Positions 35,933-45,060 are shown, counted from the first letter of the stretch. The stretch is DNA of 64,000 bases from Nostoc sp. CMAA1605 (GCF_021596505.1 NZ_PJIZ01000024.1:1-64000); one strand, 5' to 3'. Made by a program: numbers and translations. Notes: generated by a model not told the origin, from the sequence alone.

Positions 35933-37879
35933 TCAATCAACCATTTGGCGTGAATTATAGGCGGCGATCGCTAACTCCTTTGCTTTTTGGTGTGGACTTC
36001 CTCTGATAGGCTGTTTCCCTTGTTCTATAACAATTCCAGCTTTAGTCGCTTGAGTTTGAATACACTCAATCAATCTGCCATAACTCCACTGATGGACACT
36101 ATGCCGATACTGTTTGGCATAATTTTTCTGTGCTTCCAGGCAATCTGGACATTTTTGTTCAGCTATTGCTTGAATTTCACTGTTTACCTGCTCTCGTATA
36201 TCGCCTAGTTTAGGAACGACTATGCTACCAGCAGAGTATGTTTGAGCAAGGGCGACAATTTTTTTAGCTATTAATCTATCTATGTACTGCCCTAACTCAG
36301 ATTCTTCAAATGGTTTTGGTGAAGCAAATATTTGGGCTATTTGGCGTTTGTGAGATAAAGTTTGTTTTTCTCTTTGCTGTCTGTTTAACAGTTTGTAATT
36401 ATCCCCAAGTAGCTGTTTGATGCTTTGATAGGTAATAACTTTATCTGTAATGCCGTCCACTATTGCTACTGTTGCAGGTTGTTTTAGACCAAGACTAACA
36501 CCTACCAAAATATGAGATTTACCTTTGTACAAAGGTTGACTCGGACGAGGAAAGGAGTTATTGATTCTAGATAGTGTCGAATTTTTCTGCTTGATAAATC
36601 GTTCTTGTTTAGAGTTGAGATTGCCTTTCGCTTCGGTTCTGGTGATGATTTTGGCGATTTCTTCTGCTCTTTCTTGCTTTACTTGTTCTGTACCTTCAGC
36701 CGTCCACAGGCGGGTATCCACACAACAGTAGAGAGTTAGACTGTGAACGTTCCAGGGTTCACCCTTACCTTCCCCTTCCCGCCAAGCAATGCGACCACTG
36801 CGAAGAGTGAACAAACTGCTGGAGTGCTGATTTTTACTGTTGCGTTTGATTTGTTGGTCTTCTAAAAAGCGTTTAAACCAATGTAGCTGCCTATTATCGC
36901 AGTACACTTCAAAGGTATGCTCGCTGATGCCGTTGAATTTTACACAAATGCGTCCTTTTTGGTTTTTAAACCAAGTCATTTCTTCGCTGCTTTCATAAGC
37001 TACTGGGAACGGTACAGAACTAGATTGTCTCAAAAGGCTATTTTGCCAAGATTTCGCCTCGGTTTCGTTTTCAGGGATGTTGTATGTAGCAGTGAAGAGT
37101 GTTTGCAACCATTTAGTATTAGTTAAATCTCGACCTTTGGGAATTCGTGCTTCTAATTGTTCTTTTATACGTTCGATCTGAATCTCAACTTTACGGCGGC
37201 GTTGAGTAAATTTTTCGCAGTCTTCTTCTTTATCGGTGACTTTGCAGCCATTTTTGAGTACATAGCTAATGGCACAACGAGTCAGAATGTCTTCGGTATT
37301 GCGGTAAATTTCAAATAAGGTGTTAAATAGATGGCGATCGCTTGTTGGAAGTGCGTGCTTGATACCATCAGTTTGTGAAAGTGCAGATTTTTTGCTCTTT
37401 TTAACTTTGCTACTCTTGGCCTGTTGAGTGACAACTGTATCGAGTGAAGCAATTTGAGCCAAAATTTGAGTTGCTTTGGTGCGAATTCCATCCAAGGACG
37501 CGCCACAGATTTTGACTAATTCAGCATCACTTCTGAGCATTTCCAGCCAGTAGGTTTTACTGTCCAGTTGGGACTGCAACCGCTTCATTAAGGCCAGCCA
37601 TGATTTATAAGTGTAATTCACCAATGCAACTGCACTGGCATAAAACCGAGAAGGTTGACCACTATAGCGCGAGTCAGTTTTGAGTGTCAGACATAGTTGC
37701 TTGACGATATCAGCAGGGATTCTAGCTTTTTGCCGCCAATTTTCCAGGTCTGGGTGATGTCCCAATTGTTCCAGTAACTCGTTAATCAGAGGCGTGTTTT
37801 GCTCTGCCATTAACTTCCATAAGTATTGGCGGGTAGATGCACTGGCAACCAAACGACACTGAATCGTGATTTGGCTCAT
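35933..37879 (-). CDS. cas12k: Cas12k, RNA-guided targeting protein
   Basis: 648 residues. Sequence and size fit Cas12k of type V-K CASTs. The C-terminal RuvC region lacks all catalytic acids: S462 replaces the first Asp in LVGVSLGLKQPA, P556 stands where the Glu is expected (IVVPKLGD) and KELAIAAYNSRQ lacks the last Asp. It binds DNA with crRNA-tracrRNA but does not cut. A CxxC pair (CPDC, 577-580) sits in the zinc-ribbon-like insert. The divergent cvkR gene and a CvkR-like operator lie just upstream, so repression by CvkR is expected. Confidence 0.95.
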   Translation of the reverse strand: MSQITIQCRLVASASTRQYLWKLMAEQNTPLINELLEQLGHHPDLENWRQKARIPADIVKQLCLTLKTDSRYSGQPSRFYASAVALVNYTYKSWLALMKRLQSQLDSKTYWLEMLRSDAELVKICGASLDGIRTKATQILAQIASLDTVVTQQAKSSKVKKSKKSALSQTDGIKHALPTSDRHLFNTLFEIYRNTEDILTRCAISYVLKNGCKVTDKEEDCEKFTQRRRKVEIQIERIKEQLEARIPKGRDLTNTKWLQTLFTATYNIPENETEAKSWQNSLLRQSSSVPFPVAYESSEEMTWFKNQKGRICVKFNGISEHTFEVYCDNRQLHWFKRFLEDQQIKRNSKNQHSSSLFTLRSGRIAWREGEGKGEPWNVHSLTLYCCVDTRLWTAEGTEQVKQERAEEIAKIITRTEAKGNLNSKQERFIKQKNSTLSRINNSFPRPSQPLYKGKSHILVGVSLGLKQPATVAIVDGITDKVITYQSIKQLLGDNYKLLNRQQREKQTLSHKRQIAQIFASPKPFEESELGQYIDRLIAKKIVALAQTYSAGSIVVPKLGDIREQVNSEIQAIAEQKCPDCLEAQKNYAKQYRHSVHQWSYGRLIECIQTQATKAGIVIEQGKQPIRGSPHQKAKELAIAAYNSRQMVD

Positions 37880-37887
37880 GACATTTT

Positions 37888-37903
37888 AAAACATATATGT
37901 TTA
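37888..37903. promoter_or_regulatory. Putative CvkR operator upstream of cas12k
   Basis: AAAACATATATGTTTA contains the 10-bp palindrome ACATATATGT at 37891-37900, nine bases before the cas12k start. The same palindrome occurs before tnsB at 44633-44642. The published CvkR consensus has ACAT-N-ATGT; here the half-sites are two bases apart. Confidence 0.75.
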
Positions 37904-37915
37904 ATAATAACAATT

Positions 37916-37943
37916 TTGTCTTATAAATAGCCGTGTGTAAAAT
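37916..37943 (+). promoter_or_regulatory. Promoter of cvkR, leaderless start
   Basis: TTGTCT at 37916-37921 and TAAAAT at 37938-37943 are 16 bases apart. Transcription would begin close to the A of the ATG at 37950, giving a leaderless mRNA, as reported for CvkR of Anabaena PCC 7120. Confidence 0.6.
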
Positions 37944-37949
37944 TATTTC

Positions 37950-38378
37950 ATGCAAGAGACATTTTTTACGAGCAAACAAGCGGCTGAAATCACAGGCTGT
38001 ACCCTGCGTCAGCTTCAGTACTGGCGAGAGAAGGGGGTGATTGTTCCTGTTATCAGTGAAACGGGAACTGGGCGTAGTATTTATTACTCAAAAGCCAATT
38101 TGGTGGAATTGGCTGTGATGGTATATTTTTTGTCAGCTGGGTTGAGTTTTGATTTGGCTGGTGAAACGGTCAAAACCCTGAAATACAAGGAGCCGGAGTT
38201 GTTTAAATCTGGTCAGGGAAAGCGTTTTATGTTGTGCTGGAATGAAAAAGAGCGATCACTTTCTTTAGTAGAATTTGACAGGGAAAAAGCGATCGCTTCC
38301 GTAGTGGAAGGTAAACCAGTGATTCCGTTGTGGTTAGATCAGATTTATCAGCAGATAGCCTTAAAATTGAAAAATTAA
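37950..38378 (+). CDS. cvkR: CvkR, MerR-type repressor of the CAST
   Basis: 142 residues. The N-terminal winged HTH (FTSKQAAEITGCTLRQLQYW, then RSIYYSKANLVEL) is MerR-like, and the C-terminal part (about 75-142) is the dimerisation and ligand-like domain of the Cas V-K repressor group. No cysteine-based metal site is seen. It is divergent from cas12k with a 70-base gap. Known CvkR represses cas12k and tnsB; the shared palindrome before both genes here supports the same circuit. Confidence 0.9.
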   Translation: MQETFFTSKQAAEITGCTLRQLQYWREKGVIVPVISETGTGRSIYYSKANLVELAVMVYFLSAGLSFDLAGETVKTLKYKEPELFKSGQGKRFMLCWNEKERSLSLVEFDREKAIASVVEGKPVIPLWLDQIYQQIALKLKN

Positions 38379-38579
38379 GTATTGAAAATAATTGTTTATG
38401 CTTAATAAAGTAAATAATTGCTGTAAGTATAAATTGTAGAATTGAAATTTAAAGGTGTGATTCTAGCTATAGATTAAAAAAATGATTCATGTAAGCTTGC
38501 CTATTTTAAGTTATACACAGCACAAGTCTTACGAATTATAAGATAATAGACGTATAAACTTGAGTAAAAATAACATCTT

Positions 38580-40694
38580 ATGGTTAATGTAATACGAGGT
38601 GATGTAGATAAACCTGTTTCGTCCAGAAGACTAGCTGAGTACTTTGAGAGTAGAACAGATATTGATGGGAGTTTATATCTTGGCTATCCCATCATAGGAA
38701 CTTCTCAAGGGGGTTATCAAATAGATGCACTTTTGGTATCTAGAGAAAATGGTGTTGTTATTTTTAACATTGTTGAAGGGACTAATAGCAATATTAATCT
38801 TGAAGAAGTTCAGGATGAAAGTTTTAACAAAATTCAGTCTAAACTATTTCAGCATAAATCTCTAACTGACAGAAAAAAATTGATGGTAGAGATTGGTGTA
38901 GTAACATTTGCACCTGCTTGGAGTGGTAAACCTAACAATATTTCAGATGAATATCCTGTTATAATTAGTGCTTCGTCATTAGATGAATATTTAAATTCTC
39001 AAAGCTGGGAACATAGTGAATACTTCGAGAATCTCAACTCAGTAATACAAGCTATGACTTCCATAAGAAAAAGGAAGCAACGCAGCTATGTTCAAAGAGA
39101 AGATTCAAGAGGTGCAAAACTCCAAAGACTGGAAGATTCTATTGCAAACTTAGATAGGAATCAAAGTGCTGCCGTAATTGAAACTGTTGAAGGTGTACAG
39201 AGGATTAGAGGTCTTGCTGGCTCTGGTAAAACTATAGTTCTAGCTCTTAAAGTTGCATATTTACACGCTAAACATCCTGATTGGGATATTGCTGTTACTT
39301 TTAATACCCGTTCTCTGAAAGGTCAGTTTAAGCACCTTATAAATACTTTTACTATTGAACATACAAGTGAAGAACCAGACTGGGATAAAGTCAAAATTAT
39401 TCATGCTTGGGGAAGCCCGTCTATTGAAGGCATATATTATGAAGTATGTAAAAGACATAATATTGAATATAGAGATTTAAATACAGCTAAAAGATTGGCA
39501 GATACATACGGACAAGAATTTGATAAAGTGTGTGAAGAAGCTTTAAATAAAATTACAACTTTTGAGCAGTATTATGACGCAATATTAATTGATGAAGCAC
39601 AAGATTTTTCTCAACATTTTCTGCGACTTTGTTATGAGATTTTGAAGGAACCAAAAAGAATAGTTTATGCCTATGATGAGTTGCAAAATCTAAATAAAAA
39701 GACGATGGAATCTCCAGAAGTCATCTTTGGAGAAGATGCTCACGGCAAACCGCGTGTTCAACTTCAGAACATACCAGGAGAACCAAAACAAGACATTATA
39801 TTAGAAAAATGCTACAGGAACTCTCGCCCAATTTTATCTTCTGCACACGCTTTGGGATTTGGTATTTATAGAGAGGGTGGATTAATCCAGATGTTTGAAT
39901 ATGCTGGATTATGGAGAGATATTGGATATGAAGTCGATGAAGGAAGCCTAGAAGATGGAAAGTTTGTCAAGCTTCATAGAACAAGCAATACTAGTCCGAA
40001 ATTCCTTGAATCTCACTCATCAATTGAGGATTTAATTATATTTAAATCATTCAATAATAATCGAGAACAAATAGAATGGCTGATAGATCAAATAGAGAAA
40101 AATTTGAAAATAGATGAATTAAAGGCAGATGACATAATGGTTATTCACTCTAATCCGCTTACAACTAGAACTGCTGTTGGAGAAGCTAGAGCTTTACTAT
40201 TTGATAAGGGTATTAACTCTAATCTTGCAGGAGTAACAACTTCACCAGATGATTTTTTCAATGAAGAAGTAATAACTTTTACAAGTATTAATAGAGCAAA
40301 AGGAAATGAAGCTGCAATGATATATGTTGTAAATGCTCATGAATGCTTTTCTGGTTCAGAGCTTGCTAGAAAAAGGAATATATTGTTTACTGCCATGACA
40401 AGAAGCAAAGCTTGGATAAGAGTATTAGGGTATGGCGAAGATATGAAAGGTTTAGTAGAAGAGTTTGAGAGAGTTAAGACGAACGACTTTGTTCTTGAGT
40501 TTACCTATCCTACTGAAGAAGAACTTAGAAGAATGAATCTGATCAATAGAGATATGAGTCCGAAGGAGCGTGAGCGTATTGCCAAGCAACAGAAAAGCTT
40601 AAAAGAGTTACTTGAAGCTCTTGATAAAGGTGAAATTCACAAAGAAGATTTACCCCAAGACGTGCTAGAAAGATTAAGAGATAAGCTCCTTTAA
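38580..40694 (+). CDS. CAST cargo: UvrD-like SF1 helicase with NERD-like N-terminus
   Basis: 704 residues. Residues about 1-140 resemble a NERD/PD-(D/E)xK nuclease-like fold (GGYQIDALLVSRENGVVIFN), but the usual E-x-K is not seen after the Asp (NIV instead), so it may be inactive. Residues about 190-620 are a superfamily 1 helicase: Walker A GLAGSGKT at 211-218, ILIDEAQDF as the DEAQ box, and VITFTSINRAKGNEAAMIYV plus FTAMTRSKAWIRV as C-terminal motifs. It starts the two-gene cargo, is AT-richer than the core genes and probably foreign. Helicases of this form occur in defence modules; the role here is unproven. Confidence 0.8.
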   Translation: MVNVIRGDVDKPVSSRRLAEYFESRTDIDGSLYLGYPIIGTSQGGYQIDALLVSRENGVVIFNIVEGTNSNINLEEVQDESFNKIQSKLFQHKSLTDRKKLMVEIGVVTFAPAWSGKPNNISDEYPVIISASSLDEYLNSQSWEHSEYFENLNSVIQAMTSIRKRKQRSYVQREDSRGAKLQRLEDSIANLDRNQSAAVIETVEGVQRIRGLAGSGKTIVLALKVAYLHAKHPDWDIAVTFNTRSLKGQFKHLINTFTIEHTSEEPDWDKVKIIHAWGSPSIEGIYYEVCKRHNIEYRDLNTAKRLADTYGQEFDKVCEEALNKITTFEQYYDAILIDEAQDFSQHFLRLCYEILKEPKRIVYAYDELQNLNKKTMESPEVIFGEDAHGKPRVQLQNIPGEPKQDIILEKCYRNSRPILSSAHALGFGIYREGGLIQMFEYAGLWRDIGYEVDEGSLEDGKFVKLHRTSNTSPKFLESHSSIEDLIIFKSFNNNREQIEWLIDQIEKNLKIDELKADDIMVIHSNPLTTRTAVGEARALLFDKGINSNLAGVTTSPDDFFNEEVITFTSINRAKGNEAAMIYVVNAHECFSGSELARKRNILFTAMTRSKAWIRVLGYGEDMKGLVEEFERVKTNDFVLEFTYPTEEELRRMNLINRDMSPKERERIAKQQKSLKELLEALDKGEIHKEDLPQDVLERLRDKLL

Positions 40695-40696
40695 CA

Positions 40697-41356
40697 ATGA
40701 CTACTTATCAAGTTATTCACAAAGAAATTAATACTATTACTCAAAAATTAATAGAAATTGGTTTATCAGTCAAACAAAAATTTCCTTCATGTCTATGTAT
40801 AAGTAAGGATTGTTATGAAATTGCTTATCCTGGTATGCAAGATTTATCAATAGTATTGAAAAATATTAATTATAAGGAAATATATAATGAGCTAGACAAA
40901 GGTGAAAACTATAATATAAAGATGATTGATGGTGCATTAATACAACTTTTGTACACTTATCAAAAGTCTGAGTTAATTTCACATAGGTTAGCTTTCTTCC
41001 CATCACCATCATTAGAAATGTTTCAAAACGAGCCAGAACTTTATGAAGATGATGAAATATATGCGGATATAATAGCAAAAAATATATTACCAGTACCAAT
41101 TAGATTTGATTACGATCCAGACAATTATAAAGAGATAGATCATCCTAAATGTCATCTTACTTTAGGACAGTTTAAAAATTGTAGAATACCTGTTTGTTCA
41201 CCCATTACACCAAGTACGTTCATATCCTTTATTCTTCGCAGTTTTTATAATACGGCTTTTAGAGAATTTACAAGTGAACTTACATTTTCAAGTAACCTTT
41301 TCAGTGAAACAATAAGTATTACGGAAAAGAAGTTATTACACATAGCTATTTATTGA
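40697..41356 (+). CDS. CAST cargo: unknown protein, partner of helicase
   Basis: 219 residues, starting two bases after the helicase stop, so the two are surely translated from one mRNA. No known domain is recognised. It has an acidic central region (NEPELYEDDEIYADII), a segment FDYDPDNYKEIDHPKCHLTL with possible metal ligands (DHPKCH), and a C-terminal hydrophobic helix region (PSTFISFILRSFYNTAFREF). The pair is unlike its neighbours in base make-up. Its fate is tied to the helicase, suggesting a two-component system. Confidence 0.65.
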   Translation: MTTYQVIHKEINTITQKLIEIGLSVKQKFPSCLCISKDCYEIAYPGMQDLSIVLKNINYKEIYNELDKGENYNIKMIDGALIQLLYTYQKSELISHRLAFFPSPSLEMFQNEPELYEDDEIYADIIAKNILPVPIRFDYDPDNYKEIDHPKCHLTLGQFKNCRIPVCSPITPSTFISFILRSFYNTAFREFTSELTFSSNLFSETISITEKKLLHIAIY

Positions 41357-41555
41357 AAATTTATCACAGGATGCTTCATTTTCTCCCATACGCATCAACT
41401 TAAAATAAGTATATATTTCTGCTCACGAACTACTAATTCTATGTTTTGTTGCAACATATTAAACCTTATTTGCCTTTTTTAGATAAAAAGGTTAGCAAGA
41501 GTGGATAATTACTGTTGGCATAGAGAAAGTGCTACTGAATCTCACAGCTTGCCAG

Positions 41556-42059
41556 TCAATAACGCTTCTGAAACTTACCCATTTCCGCAAATGGGGTAAA
41601 ACATCGCTGACACCAACCATCAACCCATAAAGCCGGAACCTTAAACCTCGCTCCACAATTAAGACACTCTGACAATAACCTTAACTGATGCTGCTTACAC
41701 CCTTGCGTTACCTTCAACTGCCACTCAATTTTGTGACAAGGCGACTCGGCATAACAAGCTGCACACAACCTAATCGGCTCCATCTTCATTCCCTCCCCAG
41801 CAGGTGGTAACATCTGCTCTAACCTATTGGCTTCAACTCCCACCACAATAGCCAAAGCTTCCAACTGCTGACGTGAGGGAGGCGGATTAAAGCGAAACTT
41901 TTCCCAACGAGCAACAGCACCCCCAAGTCGCGCCGCTTTACCTAACCCAGTAGGCGTTAATTCATTCGCTCGTCGAAACCGTCCCAAATAATGACTCAAA
42001 CTTTCGCCCTGATACGGTTCCACTCGAAACAGCCAGGGTTGGATATCTTCGGCTTTCAT
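41556..42059 (-). CDS. tniQ: TniQ, target-complex adaptor
   Basis: 167 residues, the short TniQ type of V-K elements. PWLFRVEPYQGESLSHYLGR is the TniQ start, followed by a HTH-like helix pair and a zinc ribbon with Cys pairs (LCAACYAESPCHK, CLNCGARF, CQRCFTPF). It bridges Cas12k-RNA-DNA to TnsC. Its start codon overlaps the tnsC stop by one base, so tnsB-tnsC-tniQ is one operon. Confidence 0.93.
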   Translation of the reverse strand: MKAEDIQPWLFRVEPYQGESLSHYLGRFRRANELTPTGLGKAARLGGAVARWEKFRFNPPPSRQQLEALAIVVGVEANRLEQMLPPAGEGMKMEPIRLCAACYAESPCHKIEWQLKVTQGCKQHQLRLLSECLNCGARFKVPALWVDGWCQRCFTPFAEMGKFQKRY

Positions 42060-42895
42060 TACCTATACTCCCCAGTTACTTCCTTCAAAGTTTCCAGGTC
42101 TATTTTTTGTAATCCTTTCTTCAAAGCCCGAATTGCCGCTTCTCTGAGAATCATATCCAACAGCCCAATATAACCCCCCGTTGCTTCACCCAAAGTCTTC
42201 AACATTGTCTTGCTGGAGAGATTAGAAGCCACCGACAGTTGCAAAACTTTCTTTTCCCAGATATCCACAGTCCGCTTAAAATCTTCTCCTGACATCTTGC
42301 CAAAGCGATGACAAGCCCGAAAACGGTTATAAACCTGCTCATCTCGCTTAATTACAGCATCCAGGCGGTCTGTTCCTACCAAAATTACGGCAATTTCTAA
42401 CTTGTCAAAAATATCGCGCACCTCTGCAAAGGTTTTCGGTTTCAAACGATCAGCCTCATCAACAATCAGCATCTCTACCCCGCAACCCTTGAGAACCCGA
42501 AACGTGCGATCGCGAATCTCTGCAACTGTACCTTTTGTTACCTGATACTTCAAATGTTCAAGAATCACCCCAAACAATTCCTTAGCACCACACTCTTGCG
42601 GAATTTGAATATAAGCAACAGGCACAGTAGGCGGTTGTCCTGGTTCTTGCTTGGGTTTATGTCTGAGCCTGTAGGCATCACAAGCCATTGTTTTACCAGT
42701 TCTTGACTCACCTACAACCCGTCCAGACTGACGCGCTTGACGTTTTCCTTCCAGCCAGTCATGGAGAATTTTGACTTGTTCAAGTGGAACAAAACTTTTA
42801 CGATTCAATCTTTGAATTTCTGCTTGTAATTTTGCATCAGTGAGGGCAATATCGCCCAATTCTTGAGCAACAGCTTGGGCTTGTTTTAAAGTCAT
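42059..42895 (-). CDS. tnsC: TnsC, AAA+ ATPase of transposition
   Basis: 278 residues. Walker A is GESRTGKT at 62-69 and Walker B LIVDEADRL near 135. The AAA+ core and short C-terminal part match TnsC of V-K elements, which forms ATP-dependent helical filaments on DNA and recruits TnsB. It follows tnsB by three bases. Confidence 0.94.
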   Translation of the reverse strand: MTLKQAQAVAQELGDIALTDAKLQAEIQRLNRKSFVPLEQVKILHDWLEGKRQARQSGRVVGESRTGKTMACDAYRLRHKPKQEPGQPPTVPVAYIQIPQECGAKELFGVILEHLKYQVTKGTVAEIRDRTFRVLKGCGVEMLIVDEADRLKPKTFAEVRDIFDKLEIAVILVGTDRLDAVIKRDEQVYNRFRACHRFGKMSGEDFKRTVDIWEKKVLQLSVASNLSSKTMLKTLGEATGGYIGLLDMILREAAIRALKKGLQKIDLETLKEVTGEYR

Positions 42896-42898
42896 TTT

Positions 42899-44617
42899 TT
42901 AAAATCCGTAATCTTCGCGCATTTGTTCGTAATCAAAAACCTCTGGCATCTCCGATTCTTCTTGAGTTTGGGGAGATGCTACTTCTAGTTGTTCTACTTC
43001 ACCAAGCGATGGTTGTTTAGCTTTTTTAAGTTCCATCTGTTCGGCTTTTTGACGTTCCTTCTTAGTTGGCTTTTGGTTGACAAAAGTTTCACGCTCCCTG
43101 ACTTCTGCTAAAATTGAGCGATTGCTAATTGTCTTACCAGCCTCTCGAATCTTACGACTACTGGCTTTGGCTTCATCTAAAGACAGTTGCTCTGTCTCCA
43201 AATCTTGAGCAAATGCCCTAGCAACAAACTCCTCCCGATTTCCTTGTTGGCGGTAAACCAATATAGTTGTGATATCTCTAGGGTCGAATCGTAAAATAAT
43301 ACTTTCCCCGGCGTATCCTGCTAAAAGTTCACCTCGATACATGATGTTTTCAAATTGCAGGTAGCCTCCTCTTTGAATCTGCCGTCGTGTTTGTTTCATG
43401 AGGCAGATATCCAAATCTCGCTCGGACATGGCATCTGGAACTGCAATCAACCCAGATTCCCAGCGTTGAAATCGAGTTTGATCGCCCATACGTGCATCAA
43501 TTCGCTGGTTATAGTGATTGACGATATAACGTACCAACTGCTGCTCTAGCTGTCTTAAGGTAAGACAAGCTTCTTTTTCTGCTTCTTCTGGTCGCTCTTG
43601 TACATTCGACCCCGTATATCCTGGTAAATTAGAGAATAATTCGGTGTTAAAGGTCTTAAAAGGACGCTCGACAATACCCCCTTCACTAGGGCGATCTCGT
43701 AAATGACAAACAAAACCTAGTTGTACTGCAATCTGTTGCAAGTGGTTAGAACGAAAATCTTTGCCGCCATCTGTATAAAAATGTTCCGGCAAACCGTAAG
43801 TACCCCATTCTTGATGGAGTCCATATTCTGAACCATACTGTTTGGGCAAAATGGCATGACGCAACGCCAAAGCGACCACCTGAGAACTAGGTGCGTCATA
43901 GCCCAAATTAATACCTATAATGCAACGGGAGTAACTATCTACAACTGTTGTCAACCAGGGACGACCCAGAACTTTGCCATGCTGGTCTACCAATAAAACA
44001 TCTACACGGGTATGGTCACACTGCCAAACATGGTTACTGTAATCTACGGATAAATCTTTTCCGTCACGGGTTTTTATTGCTAGGCGTGACCCTCGCCAAC
44101 CTGGACTGCGAACGCTTTTAGCTTTCTCTTGCTTCTCAATTAATGGTTGCAAAATGCGGTATACGGTCATGTGGGAAGGAGGTTTAACACCAAGTTCATC
44201 AGCCCTTACCTTGACTCTCACAGCTACCTGCTGACGAGTCATTCTTTTACTGCCTTTATTGCCTTCCTTATAGGTTTTTAAAATAAATTCTTGCCAATTC
44301 TCGTTGACTCGGTGCTTTCCTTTGTCTGCACGTTGAGTTTGAGTGAGTCCTGCTAACCCTTCTTGCTCCCATTTATCAATCAGTCGCCGTATCGTTCGCA
44401 CAGATTTACCCAATTTTACTGCTGCTTGTTGGAGCCTTTGAGCATATGTTGTGCGATCGCTTGCTTCTAGTAGACTTTGAATCACCTCCATTTTTAACTT
44501 TGCCTCATCTGTAAGTTCCGAGACAATTACATTTGCTTCGGTGATACTGCTGCTTGAGTCTGTGATGCTTGTCTTGGTTGCAGGTATGTCAGAAAAATTA
44601 GCTTCCTGCATAAACAT
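42899..44617 (-). CDS. tnsB: TnsB, DDE transposase
   Basis: 572 residues. The N-terminal part has two helix-turn-helix regions (about 45-100 and 120-165), then an integrase core with D201 in VWQCDHTRVD, D283 in YTDGGKDF and E317 in GGIVERPF, then a Mu-type beta barrel and a C-terminal tail (residues about 480-572) that in relatives contacts TnsC. The ATG at 44617 and a second Met two codons later are both possible starts. A CvkR-like palindrome lies 16 bases upstream. There is no tnsA. Confidence 0.95.
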   Translation of the reverse strand: MFMQEANFSDIPATKTSITDSSSSITEANVIVSELTDEAKLKMEVIQSLLEASDRTTYAQRLQQAAVKLGKSVRTIRRLIDKWEQEGLAGLTQTQRADKGKHRVNENWQEFILKTYKEGNKGSKRMTRQQVAVRVKVRADELGVKPPSHMTVYRILQPLIEKQEKAKSVRSPGWRGSRLAIKTRDGKDLSVDYSNHVWQCDHTRVDVLLVDQHGKVLGRPWLTTVVDSYSRCIIGINLGYDAPSSQVVALALRHAILPKQYGSEYGLHQEWGTYGLPEHFYTDGGKDFRSNHLQQIAVQLGFVCHLRDRPSEGGIVERPFKTFNTELFSNLPGYTGSNVQERPEEAEKEACLTLRQLEQQLVRYIVNHYNQRIDARMGDQTRFQRWESGLIAVPDAMSERDLDICLMKQTRRQIQRGGYLQFENIMYRGELLAGYAGESIILRFDPRDITTILVYRQQGNREEFVARAFAQDLETEQLSLDEAKASSRKIREAGKTISNRSILAEVRERETFVNQKPTKKERQKAEQMELKKAKQPSLGEVEQLEVASPQTQEESEMPEVFDYEQMREDYGF

Positions 44618-44632
44618 AATTGTTTAATTGAA

Positions 44633-44642
44633 ACATATATGT
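44633..44642. promoter_or_regulatory. Putative CvkR operator upstream of tnsB
   Basis: ACATATATGT is identical to the palindrome upstream of cas12k. A weaker relative, ACATAATTGT at 44614-44623, overlaps the tnsB start. Direct repression of cas12k and tnsB by CvkR is known from PCC 7120. Confidence 0.72.
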
Positions 44643-44663
44643 ATATTTTACCTACAGAGTGAC

Positions 44664-44897
44664 ATTTAATCTGTTAATTTTTCTAAAATTCAAGAATTTT
44701 TCCGGTTTTTGTGAAATGACAGTTAAATTGTTAAATTTCAGGAATTGGACATCTAATTTGTTAATCCAGCCAAAATAAGGTTGTGAGAATTGAGCTAATC
44801 AAAAACCTGCCATAACCTTTGTTAAGACAGCCTTTGAGCTATTTATCTATTTTGTGACAAGATTTTGTTAATTGGACAGATAATTAGTTAATGTACA
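44664..44897 (-). repeat. CAST end near tnsB: five TnsB-site-like repeats
   Basis: Read from the end inward on the minus strand: TGTACA, then TTAACTAATTATCTGTC, TTAACAAAATCTTGTCA, a gap, TTAACAAATTAGATGTC, TTAACAATTTAACTGTCA and TTAACAGATTAAATGTCA. Terminal 20 bases match the other end almost exactly. Confidence 0.88.
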
Positions 44898-44910
44898 AGA
44901 AATATCAACC

Positions 44911-44947
44911 CCTAAAGCCCTTGATTTCAAGGGTTTTGTTGTTTTTA
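44911..44947 (+). terminator. Displaced terminator of tRNA-Cys
   Basis: AAGCCCTTGATTTCAAGGGTTTT forms a stem of about nine pairs followed by GTTGTTTTT. It lies directly beyond the CAST and, with the CAST removed, would sit about 15-20 bases after tRNA-Cys. The insertion has probably moved it 9.5 kb from its gene. Confidence 0.65.
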
Positions 44948-45060
44948 TGTTGACGCTCCCCGCATTTCGCTTCGCTACATAAGGGGATTCTTGTTTCACT
45001 GAGCAACCTTGCCTAGACTTGTTGCCAAATCTGGGTAGAGGGTCATTTCTCCACAAGCGT
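44940..45060 (-). ncRNA. Putative omega RNA (reRNA) of TnpB
   Basis: The 3' end of tnpB and the hairpin GAATCCCC...GCGGGGAGCGTCAA form the typical scaffold end. The guide would begin near 44949 and read into the flanking terminator of tRNA-Cys (CATAAAAACAACAAAACC). 5' end unknown. Confidence 0.5.

Larger units (their letters stand above)
35362..44897. mobile_element. Type V-K CRISPR-associated transposon (CAST), about 9.5 kb
   Basis: A Tn7-like element bounded by inverted TGTACATTAACTAATTAT ends and clusters of TTAAC-N-TGTC repeats that TnsB would bind. It carries, from the tRNA side: delocalized guide, CRISPR repeat, tracrRNA, cas12k, cvkR, a two-gene cargo and tniQ-tnsC-tnsB. All core genes are full length, so it is potentially active. 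Cas12k and a crRNA find the target, TnsC polymerises, TniQ bridges and TnsB joins the DNA; without TnsA, cointegrates are expected. The cargo is unusually small compared with many known elements. Confidence 0.95.
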
